From the NCBI GenBank assembly GCA_031411575.1, contig JANOBJ010000016.1, positions 1 to 48,711 on the forward strand: DNA of 48,711 bases, in the 5' to 3' direction. Every line of letters starts with the position of its first letter. Position 1 is the stretch's first letter. The position numbers and the translations under genes are program-made. Shown here in pieces: positions 7,573 to 16,041 of this stretch. Under the pieces are notes generated by a model. It searched no databases. It saw nothing but the letters and a program-made list of their open reading frames with translations, and was not told where the DNA came from. The DNA comes from JANOBJ01 sp031411575 (GTDB lineage: Bacteria > Pseudomonadota > Gammaproteobacteria > Burkholderiales > Burkholderiaceae_C).

Positions 7573-9027
7573 ATGTTGTTGACGTTTATCGTGCTGTACC
7601 TGCTGGTATCCATCGCCATTGGCTTGTACGCCGCCCGGCGCGTGCACACCACGGCCGACTACGCGGTGGCGGGCCGCAGCCTGCCGCTGGCGGTGGTGAT
7701 CGCCACCACGTTCGCCACCTGGTTCGGATCGGAAACCGTGCTGGGCGTCTCGGCCAAGTTCGTGCAGGGCGGCCTCAACTCGGTGGTCGAAGACCCGTTT
7801 GGCGCCTCCATGTGCCTGGTGCTGGTGGGCCTGTTCTTCGCCTACAAGCTGTACCAGAAAAACCTGATCACGCTGGGCGATTACTACCGCCAGCGGTTCG
7901 GCAAGTCGATCGAGATCATCTGCTCGCTGGTCATCATCATGAGCTATCTGGGCTGGGTGGCGGCGCAGATCACCGCGCTGGGCCTGGTGTTCAACCTGCT
8001 GACCCAGGGCGCGATCTCGATCACGCTCGGCATGCTGATCGGCACCACCATCGTGCTGGTGTACACGCTGTACGGCGGCATGTGGTCGGTGGCGATGACC
8101 GATTTCGTACAGATGATCGTGATCGCGGTCGGCTTGCTGGCAGTGGCCTGGTTTTCCGCCGATCTGGCGGGGGGTGCCGCCAAGGTGTTTGACTATGCGG
8201 CGCGCGAAGGCAAGTTCCGTTTCTTCCCGGAGGGCGGTCTCAAGGAATGGGTGTTTTTCTTTGCGGCGGCGATCACCATGATGCTGGGCTCGATTCCCCA
8301 GCAGGACGTGTTCCAGCGCGTCATGTCGTCCAAGGACGTCAAGACCGCACAGCGCGGCCCGATCATCGGCGGCACGCTGTACCTGCTGTTCGCCTTCATC
8401 CCGATGTTCATCGTCACCGCCGCTGTCATGGTGATGCCCGATGTTGCGCAGGGCCTGCTCAAGGACGACCCGCAGAAGGTGTTGCCCACGCTGGTGATGG
8501 AGAAGATGCCGCTGATCCTGCAGATCGCGTTCTTCGGCGCGCTGCTCTCGGCCATCATGTCCACCGCATCGGCCACGCTGCTGGCGCCCAGCACCACGTT
8601 TGTTGAAAACATCCTGCGCAACCTGGTGCCCGGCATGAGCGACCAGGCCACCCTGAAAGCCATGCGTGTGTCGGTGCTGGTGTTCACCACCTGTGTATTG
8701 AGCTACGCGATCACGATGCAGGGCACGTCCATCTACGACCTGGTGTCGGGCGCCTACCAGGTGCCGCTGGTCGGTGCGTTCGTGCCGCTGGTGTTTGGCC
8801 TGTACTGGAGCCGCGCCACCACGCAGGGAGCGTTGTTGGCCGTGATCCTGGGGCTTGGCACCTGGCTGCTGTTCATCGCCATGCCGGGCTGGGCCGAAGC
8901 CTTTCCGCAGCAATTGGCGGGGCTGCTGGCCGCGCTCGCGGGCATGGTGGCGGGCTCGCTCATGCCCCAGTGGCTGACCGACCACAAGGGTCACGTGCAC
9001 CACTACGTGGGCAGCCCGCAGGCCTGA
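7573..9027 (+). CDS. Sodium:solute symporter family transporter
   Basis: 484 residues of almost continuous hydrophobic helices, about 13, in the pattern of the SSS family. The N-terminal region DYAVAGRSLPLAVVIATTFA followed by WFGSETVLG is typical of the Na+-binding first helices. GSIPQQDVFQRVMSSKD and GALLSAIMSTASATLLAPST match helices 7-8 of the family. The substrate cannot be read from the sequence. The start ATG at 7573 is preceded by GTGGAG. The gene stands alone between ubiB and the FmdB-like gene. Confidence 0.85.
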   Translation: MLLTFIVLYLLVSIAIGLYAARRVHTTADYAVAGRSLPLAVVIATTFATWFGSETVLGVSAKFVQGGLNSVVEDPFGASMCLVLVGLFFAYKLYQKNLITLGDYYRQRFGKSIEIICSLVIIMSYLGWVAAQITALGLVFNLLTQGAISITLGMLIGTTIVLVYTLYGGMWSVAMTDFVQMIVIAVGLLAVAWFSADLAGGAAKVFDYAAREGKFRFFPEGGLKEWVFFFAAAITMMLGSIPQQDVFQRVMSSKDVKTAQRGPIIGGTLYLLFAFIPMFIVTAAVMVMPDVAQGLLKDDPQKVLPTLVMEKMPLILQIAFFGALLSAIMSTASATLLAPSTTFVENILRNLVPGMSDQATLKAMRVSVLVFTTCVLSYAITMQGTSIYDLVSGAYQVPLVGAFVPLVFGLYWSRATTQGALLAVILGLGTWLLFIAMPGWAEAFPQQLAGLLAALAGMVAGSLMPQWLTDHKGHVHHYVGSPQA

Positions 9028-9089
9028 GGGCTGGATGACACCCCTGCCCACGCGGGGTGCCCACACCCGCTGCAGGAAAGCTGCAGGGC

Positions 9090-9115
9090 TTGAAAAGCCG
9101 CTGCCCGCCTATAAT
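9090..9115 (+). promoter_or_regulatory. Possible sigma-70 promoter upstream of the FmdB-like gene
   Basis: TATAAT at 9110-9115 is a perfect -10 hexamer, 36 bases before the ATG at 9152. The best -35 candidate is TTGAAA at 9090-9095, but the 14-base spacer is short. A small CTGCAG repeat pair lies just upstream (9070-9086). Confidence 0.4.
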
Positions 9116-9151
9116 TGAAGGCTTTGCAGCCGGATCACCCCCTCCCATACC

Positions 9152-9496
9152 ATGCCTATCTATGCCTATCGATGCGAGTCCTGCGGCCTGGCCAAGGATG
9201 TGCTGCAGAAAATCTCCGATGCCACGCTGACGGATTGCCCGTCTTGTGGCGCACCCACCTTCAAGAAGCAGGTCACGGCAGCTGGCTTCCAGCTCAAGGG
9301 CTCGGGCTGGTACGCCACTGATTTCCGCAACGGTTCGGGCGCGCCCGCTGCAGCCCCTGCCGCCGAGGGCGAATCCGCGAAAGCGGCCGAACCGTCGGCC
9401 AAGCCCGCTGACGGATCACCTGCTCCCACGACCACGCCCGTCACCACACCCACCCCCGCCGTGACCAAAAGCGCGTCGCCACCTGCCGCGGGCTGA
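9152..9496 (+). CDS. FmdB-family zinc ribbon protein
   Basis: 114 residues. The first 60 form the FmdB zinc ribbon: MPIYAYRCESCG, then DCPSCGAPTFKKQ, giving two CxxC pairs, followed by AAGFQLKGSGWYATDF, which is characteristic of the family. The rest is an Ala/Pro/Thr-rich tail likely to be disordered. The family has been annotated as a putative regulator, but the function is not established. It is followed within four bases by the DUF502 gene, so the two are probably co-transcribed, and aspS lies just beyond. The fmdB-DUF502-aspS order is, as I recall, common in betaproteobacteria. Confidence 0.85.
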   Translation: MPIYAYRCESCGLAKDVLQKISDATLTDCPSCGAPTFKKQVTAAGFQLKGSGWYATDFRNGSGAPAAAPAAEGESAKAAEPSAKPADGSPAPTTTPVTTPTPAVTKSASPPAAG

Positions 9497-9499
9497 AAG

Positions 9500-10132
9500 A
9501 TGGGGATGAATGCATTGCGCAAATGGCTGGTGTCGGGCCTGCTCGTGATCGTGCCGGTCGCGATCACCGTGTGGGTGCTCGAATGGATCATCAGCACGCT
9601 GGACAAGACGCTGTTGATCCTGCCGGGTGGCTGGCACCCCGACAAATTGATCGGGTTCCACATCCCGGGTTTTGGCGTGCTGCTGGCATTTGCCATCCTG
9701 CTGGTGGTGGGTGCGGTGGCCAGCAACTTTTTCGGCCGCAAGCTGGTGCACTGGTGGAATGCGCTGCTGCACCGCATTCCGGTGGTTCGCTCCATCTACT
9801 CCGGCGTCAAGCAGGTTTCGGACACGCTGTTCTCCGAGACCGGCAACGCCTTTCGCAAGGCCGTGCTGGTGCAATGGCCACGCGAAGGTGTCTGGACCAT
9901 TGCCTTCGTCACGGGTGTGCCCGGCGGCGACACCGCCAATCACCTGACGGGCGACTACCAGAGCGTGTACGTGCCGACCACCCCCAACCCCACCGGTGGC
10001 TATTTCGTGATGCTCCGCAAGAGCGAGTGCATCGAGCTCAAGATGAGCGTGGACGAGGCTCTCAAGTACATCGTGTCGATGGGCGTGGTCGTTCCTGGCG
10101 GCCCGGCCAACCCCAACCTCTTCAACAAATAA
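9500..10132 (+). CDS. DUF502 family membrane protein
   Basis: 210 residues. Two membrane segments (KWLVSGLLVIVPVAITVWVL and FGVLLAFAILLVVGAVASNF) are followed by a soluble domain with the DUF502 hallmarks: RIPVVRSIYSGVKQV, WPREGVWTIAFVTG, YVPTTPNPTGGYFVM and MSVDEALKYIVSMGVV. The function is unknown; plant homologues are called COV proteins. It begins four bases after the FmdB-like gene and ends 43 bases before aspS. Confidence 0.9.
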   Translation: MGMNALRKWLVSGLLVIVPVAITVWVLEWIISTLDKTLLILPGGWHPDKLIGFHIPGFGVLLAFAILLVVGAVASNFFGRKLVHWWNALLHRIPVVRSIYSGVKQVSDTLFSETGNAFRKAVLVQWPREGVWTIAFVTGVPGGDTANHLTGDYQSVYVPTTPNPTGGYFVMLRKSECIELKMSVDEALKYIVSMGVVVPGGPANPNLFNK

Positions 10133-10175
10133 GGCCTGCCTCGGGCACGCTGATACCTCACGCTGGAAGATTTGT

Positions 10176-11984
10176 ATGGCTATGCGTTCCCACTATTGCG
10201 GTCTGGTGACCGAGGCCCTGATGGGCGAAACCGTGACCCTGTGCGGCTGGGTGAACCGCCGTCGCGACCACGGCGGCGTGATTTTCGTGGACCTGCGCGA
10301 CCGCGAAGGCTATGTGCAGGTGGTGTGCGACCCGGACCGGGCCGACATGTTCAAGACTGCCGAAGGCCTGCGCAACGAGTTCTGCATTCAGGTCAAGGGC
10401 CTTGTGCGCGCGCGCCCGAGCGGCACCGTCAACGACAACCTCAAGAGCGGCAAGATCGAGGTGCTGTGCCATGAACTGACGGTGCTCAACCCGTCGGTCA
10501 CGCCGCCGTTCCAGCTCGATGACGACAACCTTTCGGAGACCACCCGCCTCACGCACCGCGTGCTGGACCTGCGCCGCCCCTACATGCAGAACAACCTGAT
10601 GCTGCGCTACAAGACGGCGATGGAAGTGCGCAAGTTCCTTGACGCCAACGGATTCATCGACATCGAAACGCCGATGCTTACCAAGTCGACGCCCGAAGGC
10701 GCGCGCGATTACCTGGTACCGAGCCGCGTGCACGAAGGCATGTTCTTCGCATTGCCGCAGTCGCCCCAACTGTTCAAGCAACTGCTGATGGTGGCGGGCT
10801 ACGACCGCTACTACCAGATCACCAAGTGCTTCCGCGACGAAGACCTGCGCGCTGACCGGCAGCCCGAGTTCACGCAAATCGATATCGAGACTTCGTTCCT
10901 GACCGAGCAGGACATCCGCGACATGTTCCAGGGCATGATCGCCACCGTTTTCAAGAACGTGCTGAACGTGGACCTGGGCGAATTTCCCGTCATGGCTTAC
11001 TCAGAGGCGATGCACCGCTACGGCTCCGACAAGCCCGACCTGCGCGTCAAGCTCGAGTTCACCGAACTGACCGACGTCATGGCCACCGTGGACTTCAAGG
11101 TGTTCTCGGCGCCGGCCACGATGGAGGGAGGCCGCGTGGTGGCGCTGCGCGTGCCGGGTGGCGCAACCGAGGGCAGCGGCATGAGCCGCGGCGAGATCGA
11201 CGCCTACACCGAGTTCGTCAAGATCTACGGCGCCAAGGGGCTGGCCTGGATCAAGGTCAATGAAGTGGCAAAAGGCCGTGAAGGCCTGCAGTCGCCGATC
11301 GTCAAGAACCTGCACGACGCGGCCATCGCCGAAATCCTGAAGCGCACCGGCGCCCAGGACGGCGATCTGCTGTTCTTCGGTGCCGACAAGGCCAAGATCG
11401 TCAACGACGCCATCGGTGCGCTGCGCATCAAGGTCGGTCACAGCGAGTTCGGCAAGAAGAACGGCCTGTTCGAGAAGTCCTGGCGGCCGATGTGGGTGGT
11501 CGATTTCCCGATGTTCGAGTTCGACGAAGAGGCCCAGCGCTACACCGCCGTGCACCACCCGTTCACCGCGCCCAAGGACGGGCACGAGGACTGGATGGTG
11601 ACCGCGCCCGAGAAATGCATCGCCAAGGGCTACGACATGGTGCTCAACGGCTGGGAGATCGGCGGTGGCTCGGTGCGTATCCACCGCGCCGACGTACAGC
11701 AAAAGGTGTTTGACGCGCTCAAGATCACACCCGAGGAAGCGCAGGCCAAGTTCGGCTTCCTGCTGGATGCGTTGCAGTACGGCGCGCCTCCGCACGGCGG
11801 ACTGGCCTTTGGCCTGGACCGCATCGTCACGCTGATGACGGGTGCCGAATCCATCCGTGACGTGATCGCGTTCCCCAAGACCCAGCGCGCCCAGTGCCTG
11901 CTGACCCAGGCGCCGTCACCCGTGGACGAAAAGCAGTTGCGCGAGTTGCACATCAAGTTGCGCCATCCGGTCGCAGCCGCTTGA
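10176..11984 (+). CDS. aspS: Aspartyl-tRNA synthetase
   Basis: 602 residues, the normal bacterial length. The N-terminal OB-fold anticodon-binding domain (VTLCGWVNRRRDHGGVIFVD) precedes the class II catalytic core. Motif 2 includes CFRDEDLRADRQPEFTQIDI; motif 3 is GGLAFGLDRIVTLM near the C-terminus. A bacterial GAD insertion domain lies between about residues 290 and 430. It charges tRNA-Asp in the cytoplasm; whether it also charges tRNA-Asn cannot be told here. The ATG at 10176 gives the expected MRSHYCG-like N-terminus. Confidence 0.97.
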   Translation: MAMRSHYCGLVTEALMGETVTLCGWVNRRRDHGGVIFVDLRDREGYVQVVCDPDRADMFKTAEGLRNEFCIQVKGLVRARPSGTVNDNLKSGKIEVLCHELTVLNPSVTPPFQLDDDNLSETTRLTHRVLDLRRPYMQNNLMLRYKTAMEVRKFLDANGFIDIETPMLTKSTPEGARDYLVPSRVHEGMFFALPQSPQLFKQLLMVAGYDRYYQITKCFRDEDLRADRQPEFTQIDIETSFLTEQDIRDMFQGMIATVFKNVLNVDLGEFPVMAYSEAMHRYGSDKPDLRVKLEFTELTDVMATVDFKVFSAPATMEGGRVVALRVPGGATEGSGMSRGEIDAYTEFVKIYGAKGLAWIKVNEVAKGREGLQSPIVKNLHDAAIAEILKRTGAQDGDLLFFGADKAKIVNDAIGALRIKVGHSEFGKKNGLFEKSWRPMWVVDFPMFEFDEEAQRYTAVHHPFTAPKDGHEDWMVTAPEKCIAKGYDMVLNGWEIGGGSVRIHRADVQQKVFDALKITPEEAQAKFGFLLDALQYGAPPHGGLAFGLDRIVTLMTGAESIRDVIAFPKTQRAQCLLTQAPSPVDEKQLRELHIKLRHPVAAA

Positions 11985-12021
11985 TATTGCGCAAGTCCGA
12001 GCCGGTTTGAAGGTCGTTTAA

Positions 12022-12042
12022 GTTTCACTTAAGCTGTGAAAC
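12022..12042. other. Inverted repeat downstream of aspS
   Basis: GTTTCAC and GTGAAAC flank a 7-base spacer (TTAAGCT) 38 bases after the aspS stop. There is no T-run, so it is a weak terminator candidate and could equally be a protein-binding site. The rest of the 176-base gap up to 12161 shows nothing recognisable. Confidence 0.35.
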
Positions 12043-12160
12043 GGACAGTAACGCAGATGGTGGTCGCCTTGAGAACGAACATGACCCGTGGGAGCTTGGC
12101 TGCCGGTGTGTGTACGTTGCAGGGTGCAACGCCTCCATCTGACTGCGCCACTGGATTGGT

Positions 12161-12460
12161 ATGGATTACTACCTGAACATCGTCAACTACGTGCTGGATT
12201 TCGTGCTGATCGGCGTCTCGCTGTGGATGGCACTCTCGGCGGCATCCATGGGCATGGGCGGTATCCTGGGTGAATCCATGCGTCTGGTGTCGATCGGGGC
12301 GATCGTTCTGGGCCTCGCGCACCTGCTGGAAAGCGTTCTGGATTCCATGGTTCATCTGTCGACCGACCAGAACGAATTCATCCACCGATCCATGATTTTG
12401 GTGGGTTTTGTGCTGTTGTCGCTGGGCTTGCGCCGGATCGGCGAATTGCGCCGCCGATAA
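12161..12460 (+). CDS. Small three-helix membrane protein of unknown family
   Basis: 99 residues, not recognised. Three hydrophobic segments can be seen: about 6-30 (VNYVLDFVLIGVSLWMALS), 42-60 (VSIGAIVLGLAHLLESVL) and 76-90 (ILVGFVLLSLGL). The protein ends in the basic stretch RRIGELRRR. Acidic and histidine residues (AHLLESVLDSMVHLS) lie at a predicted helix end. The gene stands alone after aspS and is closed by a strong terminator at 12484, which supports it being a real transcription unit. Confidence 0.6.
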   Translation: MDYYLNIVNYVLDFVLIGVSLWMALSAASMGMGGILGESMRLVSIGAIVLGLAHLLESVLDSMVHLSTDQNEFIHRSMILVGFVLLSLGLRRIGELRRR

Positions 12461-12483
12461 GCCGGCCGCACTGCGGCAGAATG

Positions 12484-12510
12484 AAAGGGCGCCTCTGTGG
12501 CGCCCTTTTT
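12484..12510 (+). terminator. Strong intrinsic terminator
   Basis: AAAGGGCGCC pairs perfectly with GGCGCCCTTT around a TCTGT loop, followed by a T-run (12506-12510). It closes the small membrane protein gene. It abuts the nudB start codon at 12512 and overlaps the alternative nudB start GTG at 12497. Confidence 0.85.
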
Positions 12511-12511
12511 C

Positions 12512-12988
12512 ATGACCCGACCCTACAAAATCCCCGAATCGGTACTGGTGGTCATCCACACTCCGGCACTTGACGTGCTGCTGATCCAGCGCGCCGATGT
12601 CGACACCACCGCCGGTGGCTTCTGGCAATCGGTCACCGGCGCCAAGGACTGGCCCGATGAACCGCTGGCGATGACCGCCGCGCGCGAAGTGCACGAGGAA
12701 ACCGGCATCGACTGCGGGCCGGGTATGCCGCTCGCCGCCGGCCTGCGCGACTGGGGCCTGCAAAACATCTACGACATCTACCCGCGCTGGCAGTACCGCT
12801 ACGCGCCCGGCGTTACCCGCAACACCGAGCATCTGTTCGGCTTGCGGGTGCCGGCGGGCACGGCGGTCATCCTGAACCCGCGCGAGCACCAGGCGTACCG
12901 CTGGTTGCCCTGGCGCGAGGCGGCCGATGCGTGCTTTTCGCCTTCGAATGCCGAGGCCATCCTGCTGCTGCCACAATTTGCGCTGTGA
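12512..12988 (+). CDS. nudB: Dihydroneopterin triphosphate diphosphatase NudB
   Basis: 158 residues with a Nudix box: AAREVHEETGID follows an acidic DEPLAMT stretch in the right register. The N-terminus RPYKIPESVLVVIHTP is typical of NudB, the folate-pathway enzyme that removes pyrophosphate from dihydroneopterin triphosphate after FolE (folE lies 5 kb downstream). Start choice: ATG 12512 fits the family N-terminus but has no ribosome-binding site, because the preceding bases are the terminator. GTG 12497 adds five residues and has AAAGGG seven bases upstream, inside the hairpin stem. The stop overlaps the next gene. Confidence 0.8.
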   Translation: MTRPYKIPESVLVVIHTPALDVLLIQRADVDTTAGGFWQSVTGAKDWPDEPLAMTAAREVHEETGIDCGPGMPLAAGLRDWGLQNIYDIYPRWQYRYAPGVTRNTEHLFGLRVPAGTAVILNPREHQAYRWLPWREAADACFSPSNAEAILLLPQFAL

Positions 12989-13731
12989 ACAAGCCGGCTC
13001 GTCCCATTTTTCGCGTTGCCACCTACAACATCCACAAAGGCGTGCAAGGCATCGGCCCGCGCCGCCGGTTGGAGATCCACAACCTCGGCCATGCGGTGGA
13101 ACAGCTCGATGCCGACGTGGTGTGCCTGCAGGAGGTGCGCAAGGTGCACCGGCGCGAAGAGCAGTACTTCACGCGCTGGCCCGACATGGGGCAGGCCGAT
13201 TTTCTGGCGCCCGAGGGCTACGAAGCGGTTTACCGCACCAATGCCGTCACCCGCCACGGCGAGCACGGCAACGCGCTGCTGTCGCGCTGGCCGGTGGTGC
13301 GCCACCAGCACGAAGACATTTCGGACCACCGGTTCGAACAGCGCGGCCTGCTGCATGTGGAAGTGATCGTTGACGACCAGCCGATCCACGTCATCGTGGT
13401 GCACCTGGGGCTGATCCCGGCCAGCCGCTTGCGCCAGGTCGACCAGCTGCGCCACTTCATCCAGCGCGAGATTCCGGCCAAGGCGCCGTTGGTGGTGGCG
13501 GGCGATTTCAATGACTGGGGCAACCAGGTCCGGCGTTCGCTGGGCACGATCAACCTGGTCGCGGTGGACAGCCAGCGGCATGCCACGTACCCGGCGCGCC
13601 TGCCCCTGGTGCAGCTGGACCACGTGTATGTGCGCGGCATGAAGCCGCTGGGCCTGACCGTGCCGCGTGGCCGTATCTGGTGGCGCATGTCCGACCACCT
13701 GCCGCTGCTGGCTGAGTTCGAGCTTCATTGA
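12985..13731 (+). CDS. Endonuclease/exonuclease/phosphatase family protein
   Basis: 248 residues from GTG 12985, which overlaps the nudB stop (GTGA). EEP-fold motifs occur in order: ATYNIHKGVQG (N-terminal strand), VVCLQEVRKVHRREEQ (metal-binding Glu), VVHLGLIPASR, GDFNDWG and MSDHLPLLAEF (catalytic Asp-His). This superfamily cleaves phosphodiesters in DNA, lipids or small molecules, and the substrate is not evident. The close coupling to clsB (stop at 13731, next ATG at 13733) matches an arrangement I recall from other proteobacteria and suggests a role with phospholipids or the envelope. Confidence 0.85.
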   Translation: MNKPARPIFRVATYNIHKGVQGIGPRRRLEIHNLGHAVEQLDADVVCLQEVRKVHRREEQYFTRWPDMGQADFLAPEGYEAVYRTNAVTRHGEHGNALLSRWPVVRHQHEDISDHRFEQRGLLHVEVIVDDQPIHVIVVHLGLIPASRLRQVDQLRHFIQREIPAKAPLVVAGDFNDWGNQVRRSLGTINLVAVDSQRHATYPARLPLVQLDHVYVRGMKPLGLTVPRGRIWWRMSDHLPLLAEFELH

Positions 13732-13732
13732 G

Positions 13733-14965
13733 ATGGCCGCCGGCCTGGTTCCCCTGCGAAACGGCCATGTTGTCCAGCTGCTGATGGGCAGCCAGGAGTA
13801 CTTTCCGGCTTTGATCGGCGCGATCGACCGCGCGACCGAAGAGGTGTGGCTCGAAACCTATATCTTTGACTTCACCGCCTCGGGCAGCGAGGTGGCCGAG
13901 GCACTGCTGCGCGCCGCCCGCCGCGGCGTGGCCACGCAACTGATCGTGGATGGCATCGGCACGGCCAGATTGCCAGAGCCCTGGCCGCAACGCTTTGACG
14001 ACGCCGGCGTGCAGTGGCGCGTGTTTTCGCCTCTGGGCCGGTTTGGCCTGCTGATTCCCAGCCGCTGGCGCCGGTTGCACCGCAAGCTGTGCGTGGTGGA
14101 CGGCGCAATAGCCTTCTGCGGCGGCATCAATATCCTGGACGACTTTCACGATCCGAACCACGGCACCCTGACCGCGCCGCGGTTTGACTTTGCGGTCCAG
14201 GCCAGCGGCCCGCTGGTGGCCGACATGCGCGAGGCCATTGCGCAGCTGTGGCGGCGCATGGAAGCCGTGCGCGACGTGCGGCAGCGCCAGCTGGCGGCGG
14301 CCTTCACCGTGCTGCGGAGCGCGGGCCGGCTGTTCGGCGCCAGTGGCGCTGCGCCACTGGCGCCCGCCGACGACACCCAGACGCCCCACGTGACGCGCGC
14401 CGCGCTGCTGCTGCGCGACAACCTGCGCAACCGCAGCCGCATCGAGCGCGCCTACCGCAGGGCCATTGGCACGGCGCGCCACGAAATCATCATCGCCAAC
14501 GCCTACTTCCTGCCCGGCCGCAAGCTGCGCAAGGCCTTGATCCTGGCAGCCGGCCGCGGCGTGCGGGTGCAGCTGCTGCTGCAGGGCAAGTCCGAATACT
14601 TCATGCAATACCATGCATCGCGGCCGGTGTATGGCGCGCTGTTGGCGGCCGGCGTGGAGATCCACGAGTACGCGCCCAGCTTCCTGCACGCCAAGGTGGC
14701 CGTGGTCGATGGGCGCTGGGCCACGGTCGGGTCGTCCAACCTCGATCCCTTGAGCCTGCTGCTGGCGCGCGAGGCCAATGTGGTGGTGGAAGACGCCGAA
14801 TTTGCCACCCATCTGCGCGACAAGCTGGTGCACGCGATGCAGCACCAGGGCCAGCGTATTGACCCGGCCCGCTACGCCAGCCGGCCGTGGGGCCAGCGCC
14901 TGCGCGACCGGATGGCCTTTGGCCTGATGCGCATGGCGCTGTTTGTCACCGGCCACCGGTACTGA
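13733..14965 (+). CDS. clsB: Cardiolipin synthase ClsB-type
   Basis: 410 residues from ATG 13733, two bases after the preceding stop. Both phospholipase D motifs are present: HRKLCVVDGAIAFCGGIN in the first half and HAKVAVVDGRWATVGSSNLD in the second. There are no N-terminal transmembrane helices, which fits the ClsB rather than the ClsA type. By family it joins phosphatidylglycerol with another phospholipid or an alcohol to give cardiolipin at the inner membrane. The start (MAAGLVPLRNGHVVQLL) matches the normal beginning of the catalytic domain. Confidence 0.88.
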   Translation: MAAGLVPLRNGHVVQLLMGSQEYFPALIGAIDRATEEVWLETYIFDFTASGSEVAEALLRAARRGVATQLIVDGIGTARLPEPWPQRFDDAGVQWRVFSPLGRFGLLIPSRWRRLHRKLCVVDGAIAFCGGINILDDFHDPNHGTLTAPRFDFAVQASGPLVADMREAIAQLWRRMEAVRDVRQRQLAAAFTVLRSAGRLFGASGAAPLAPADDTQTPHVTRAALLLRDNLRNRSRIERAYRRAIGTARHEIIIANAYFLPGRKLRKALILAAGRGVRVQLLLQGKSEYFMQYHASRPVYGALLAAGVEIHEYAPSFLHAKVAVVDGRWATVGSSNLDPLSLLLAREANVVVEDAEFATHLRDKLVHAMQHQGQRIDPARYASRPWGQRLRDRMAFGLMRMALFVTGHRY

Positions 14966-15009
14966 GCACCAGCCATGCAGCAGGCGGGCGTGGCGCACGG
15001 GGCAGGGCG

Positions 15010-16041
15010 ATGAACGGCACCCGGGTTGACCTGGTGGTGCAGCGCCCCGAGGGCCTGTACTGCCCCGCGGGCGATTTCTTCATCGATCCGTGGCGCCCGG
15101 TGGACCGCGCCATCATCACCCACGCCCACGCCGACCATGCCCGCACCGGGCACCGCCACTACCTGGCCGCCGCGCCCGCCGAGGGCGTGCTGCGGGCGCG
15201 GCTGGGCCCGGTCACGCTGCAGACGCTGGCCTATGGCGAGCGCATCGAACACCACGGCGTGGCGGTGTCGCTGCACCCGGCCGGGCACGTGCTCGGGTCG
15301 GCCCAGGTGCGGCTGGAACACGGCGGTCAGGTCTGGGTGGCCAGCGGCGACTACAAGGTCGCGCCCGACCGCACCTGCGCGCCGTTCGAACCGGTGCGCT
15401 GCCACGTCTTCATCACCGAATCGACCTTCGGCCTGCCGATCTACCGCTGGCAGCCAGACGACGCCGTGTTTGCCGACATCAACGCCTGGTGGCAGGCCAA
15501 TGCCGCAGCGGGCCGCGCCAGCGTGCTGCTGTGCTACAGCTTTGGCAAGGCCCAGCGCATCCTGAGCGGGGTGGACCCTGCCATCGGCCCGATCGTCGTG
15601 CACGGCGCGGTGGAGCCGCTGAACCGCGCCTACCGTGCCGCCGGCGTGGCGCTGCCCGACACGCTCACCGTGTCCGATGTGACCGACAAGGCCGATCTGC
15701 AGCGCGCCCTGGTGTTGTGCCCGCCGGGCGCTGCCGCCAGCCCCTGGATCAAGCGCTTTGGCGACGCCAGCGACGCCTTTGCCAGCGGCTGGATGCAGCT
15801 GCGCGGCGCGCGCCGGCGCGGCGGCTACGACCGTGGTTTTGTGCTGTCCGACCACGCCGACTGGCCCGGCCTGCTCGCCGCCATCGGCGCCACCGGCGCC
15901 CAGCGCGTCATCGTCACCCACGGCAGCGTGCCGGTGATGGTGCGCTACCTCGGTGGCCAGGGTCTGCGGGCCGAGGCGTTTCAGACGGAATACGGCGACG
16001 ACACGGTGGACGAACAGGCCGCGGGGGTGACCGCCGCATGA
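15010..16041 (+). CDS. Ligase-associated DNA exonuclease (metallo-beta-lactamase fold)
   Basis: 343 residues from ATG 15010. The metal-binding signature THAHADHA is at about residue 36. SLHPAGHVLGSAQ, ASGDYKV, ESTFGLP and LSDHADWPGLL are the further beta-CASP/MBL motifs of this family. Its stop overlaps the start of the ATP-dependent DNA ligase (ATGA at 16038), the linkage from which the family is named, and the pair is thought to act in DNA repair. An earlier in-frame ATG exists at 14974, but the family N-terminus favours 15010. The matching helicase of the usual trio is found only at 41.5 kb. Confidence 0.88.
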   Translation: MNGTRVDLVVQRPEGLYCPAGDFFIDPWRPVDRAIITHAHADHARTGHRHYLAAAPAEGVLRARLGPVTLQTLAYGERIEHHGVAVSLHPAGHVLGSAQVRLEHGGQVWVASGDYKVAPDRTCAPFEPVRCHVFITESTFGLPIYRWQPDDAVFADINAWWQANAAAGRASVLLCYSFGKAQRILSGVDPAIGPIVVHGAVEPLNRAYRAAGVALPDTLTVSDVTDKADLQRALVLCPPGAAASPWIKRFGDASDAFASGWMQLRGARRRGGYDRGFVLSDHADWPGLLAAIGATGAQRVIVTHGSVPVMVRYLGGQGLRAEAFQTEYGDDTVDEQAAGVTAA

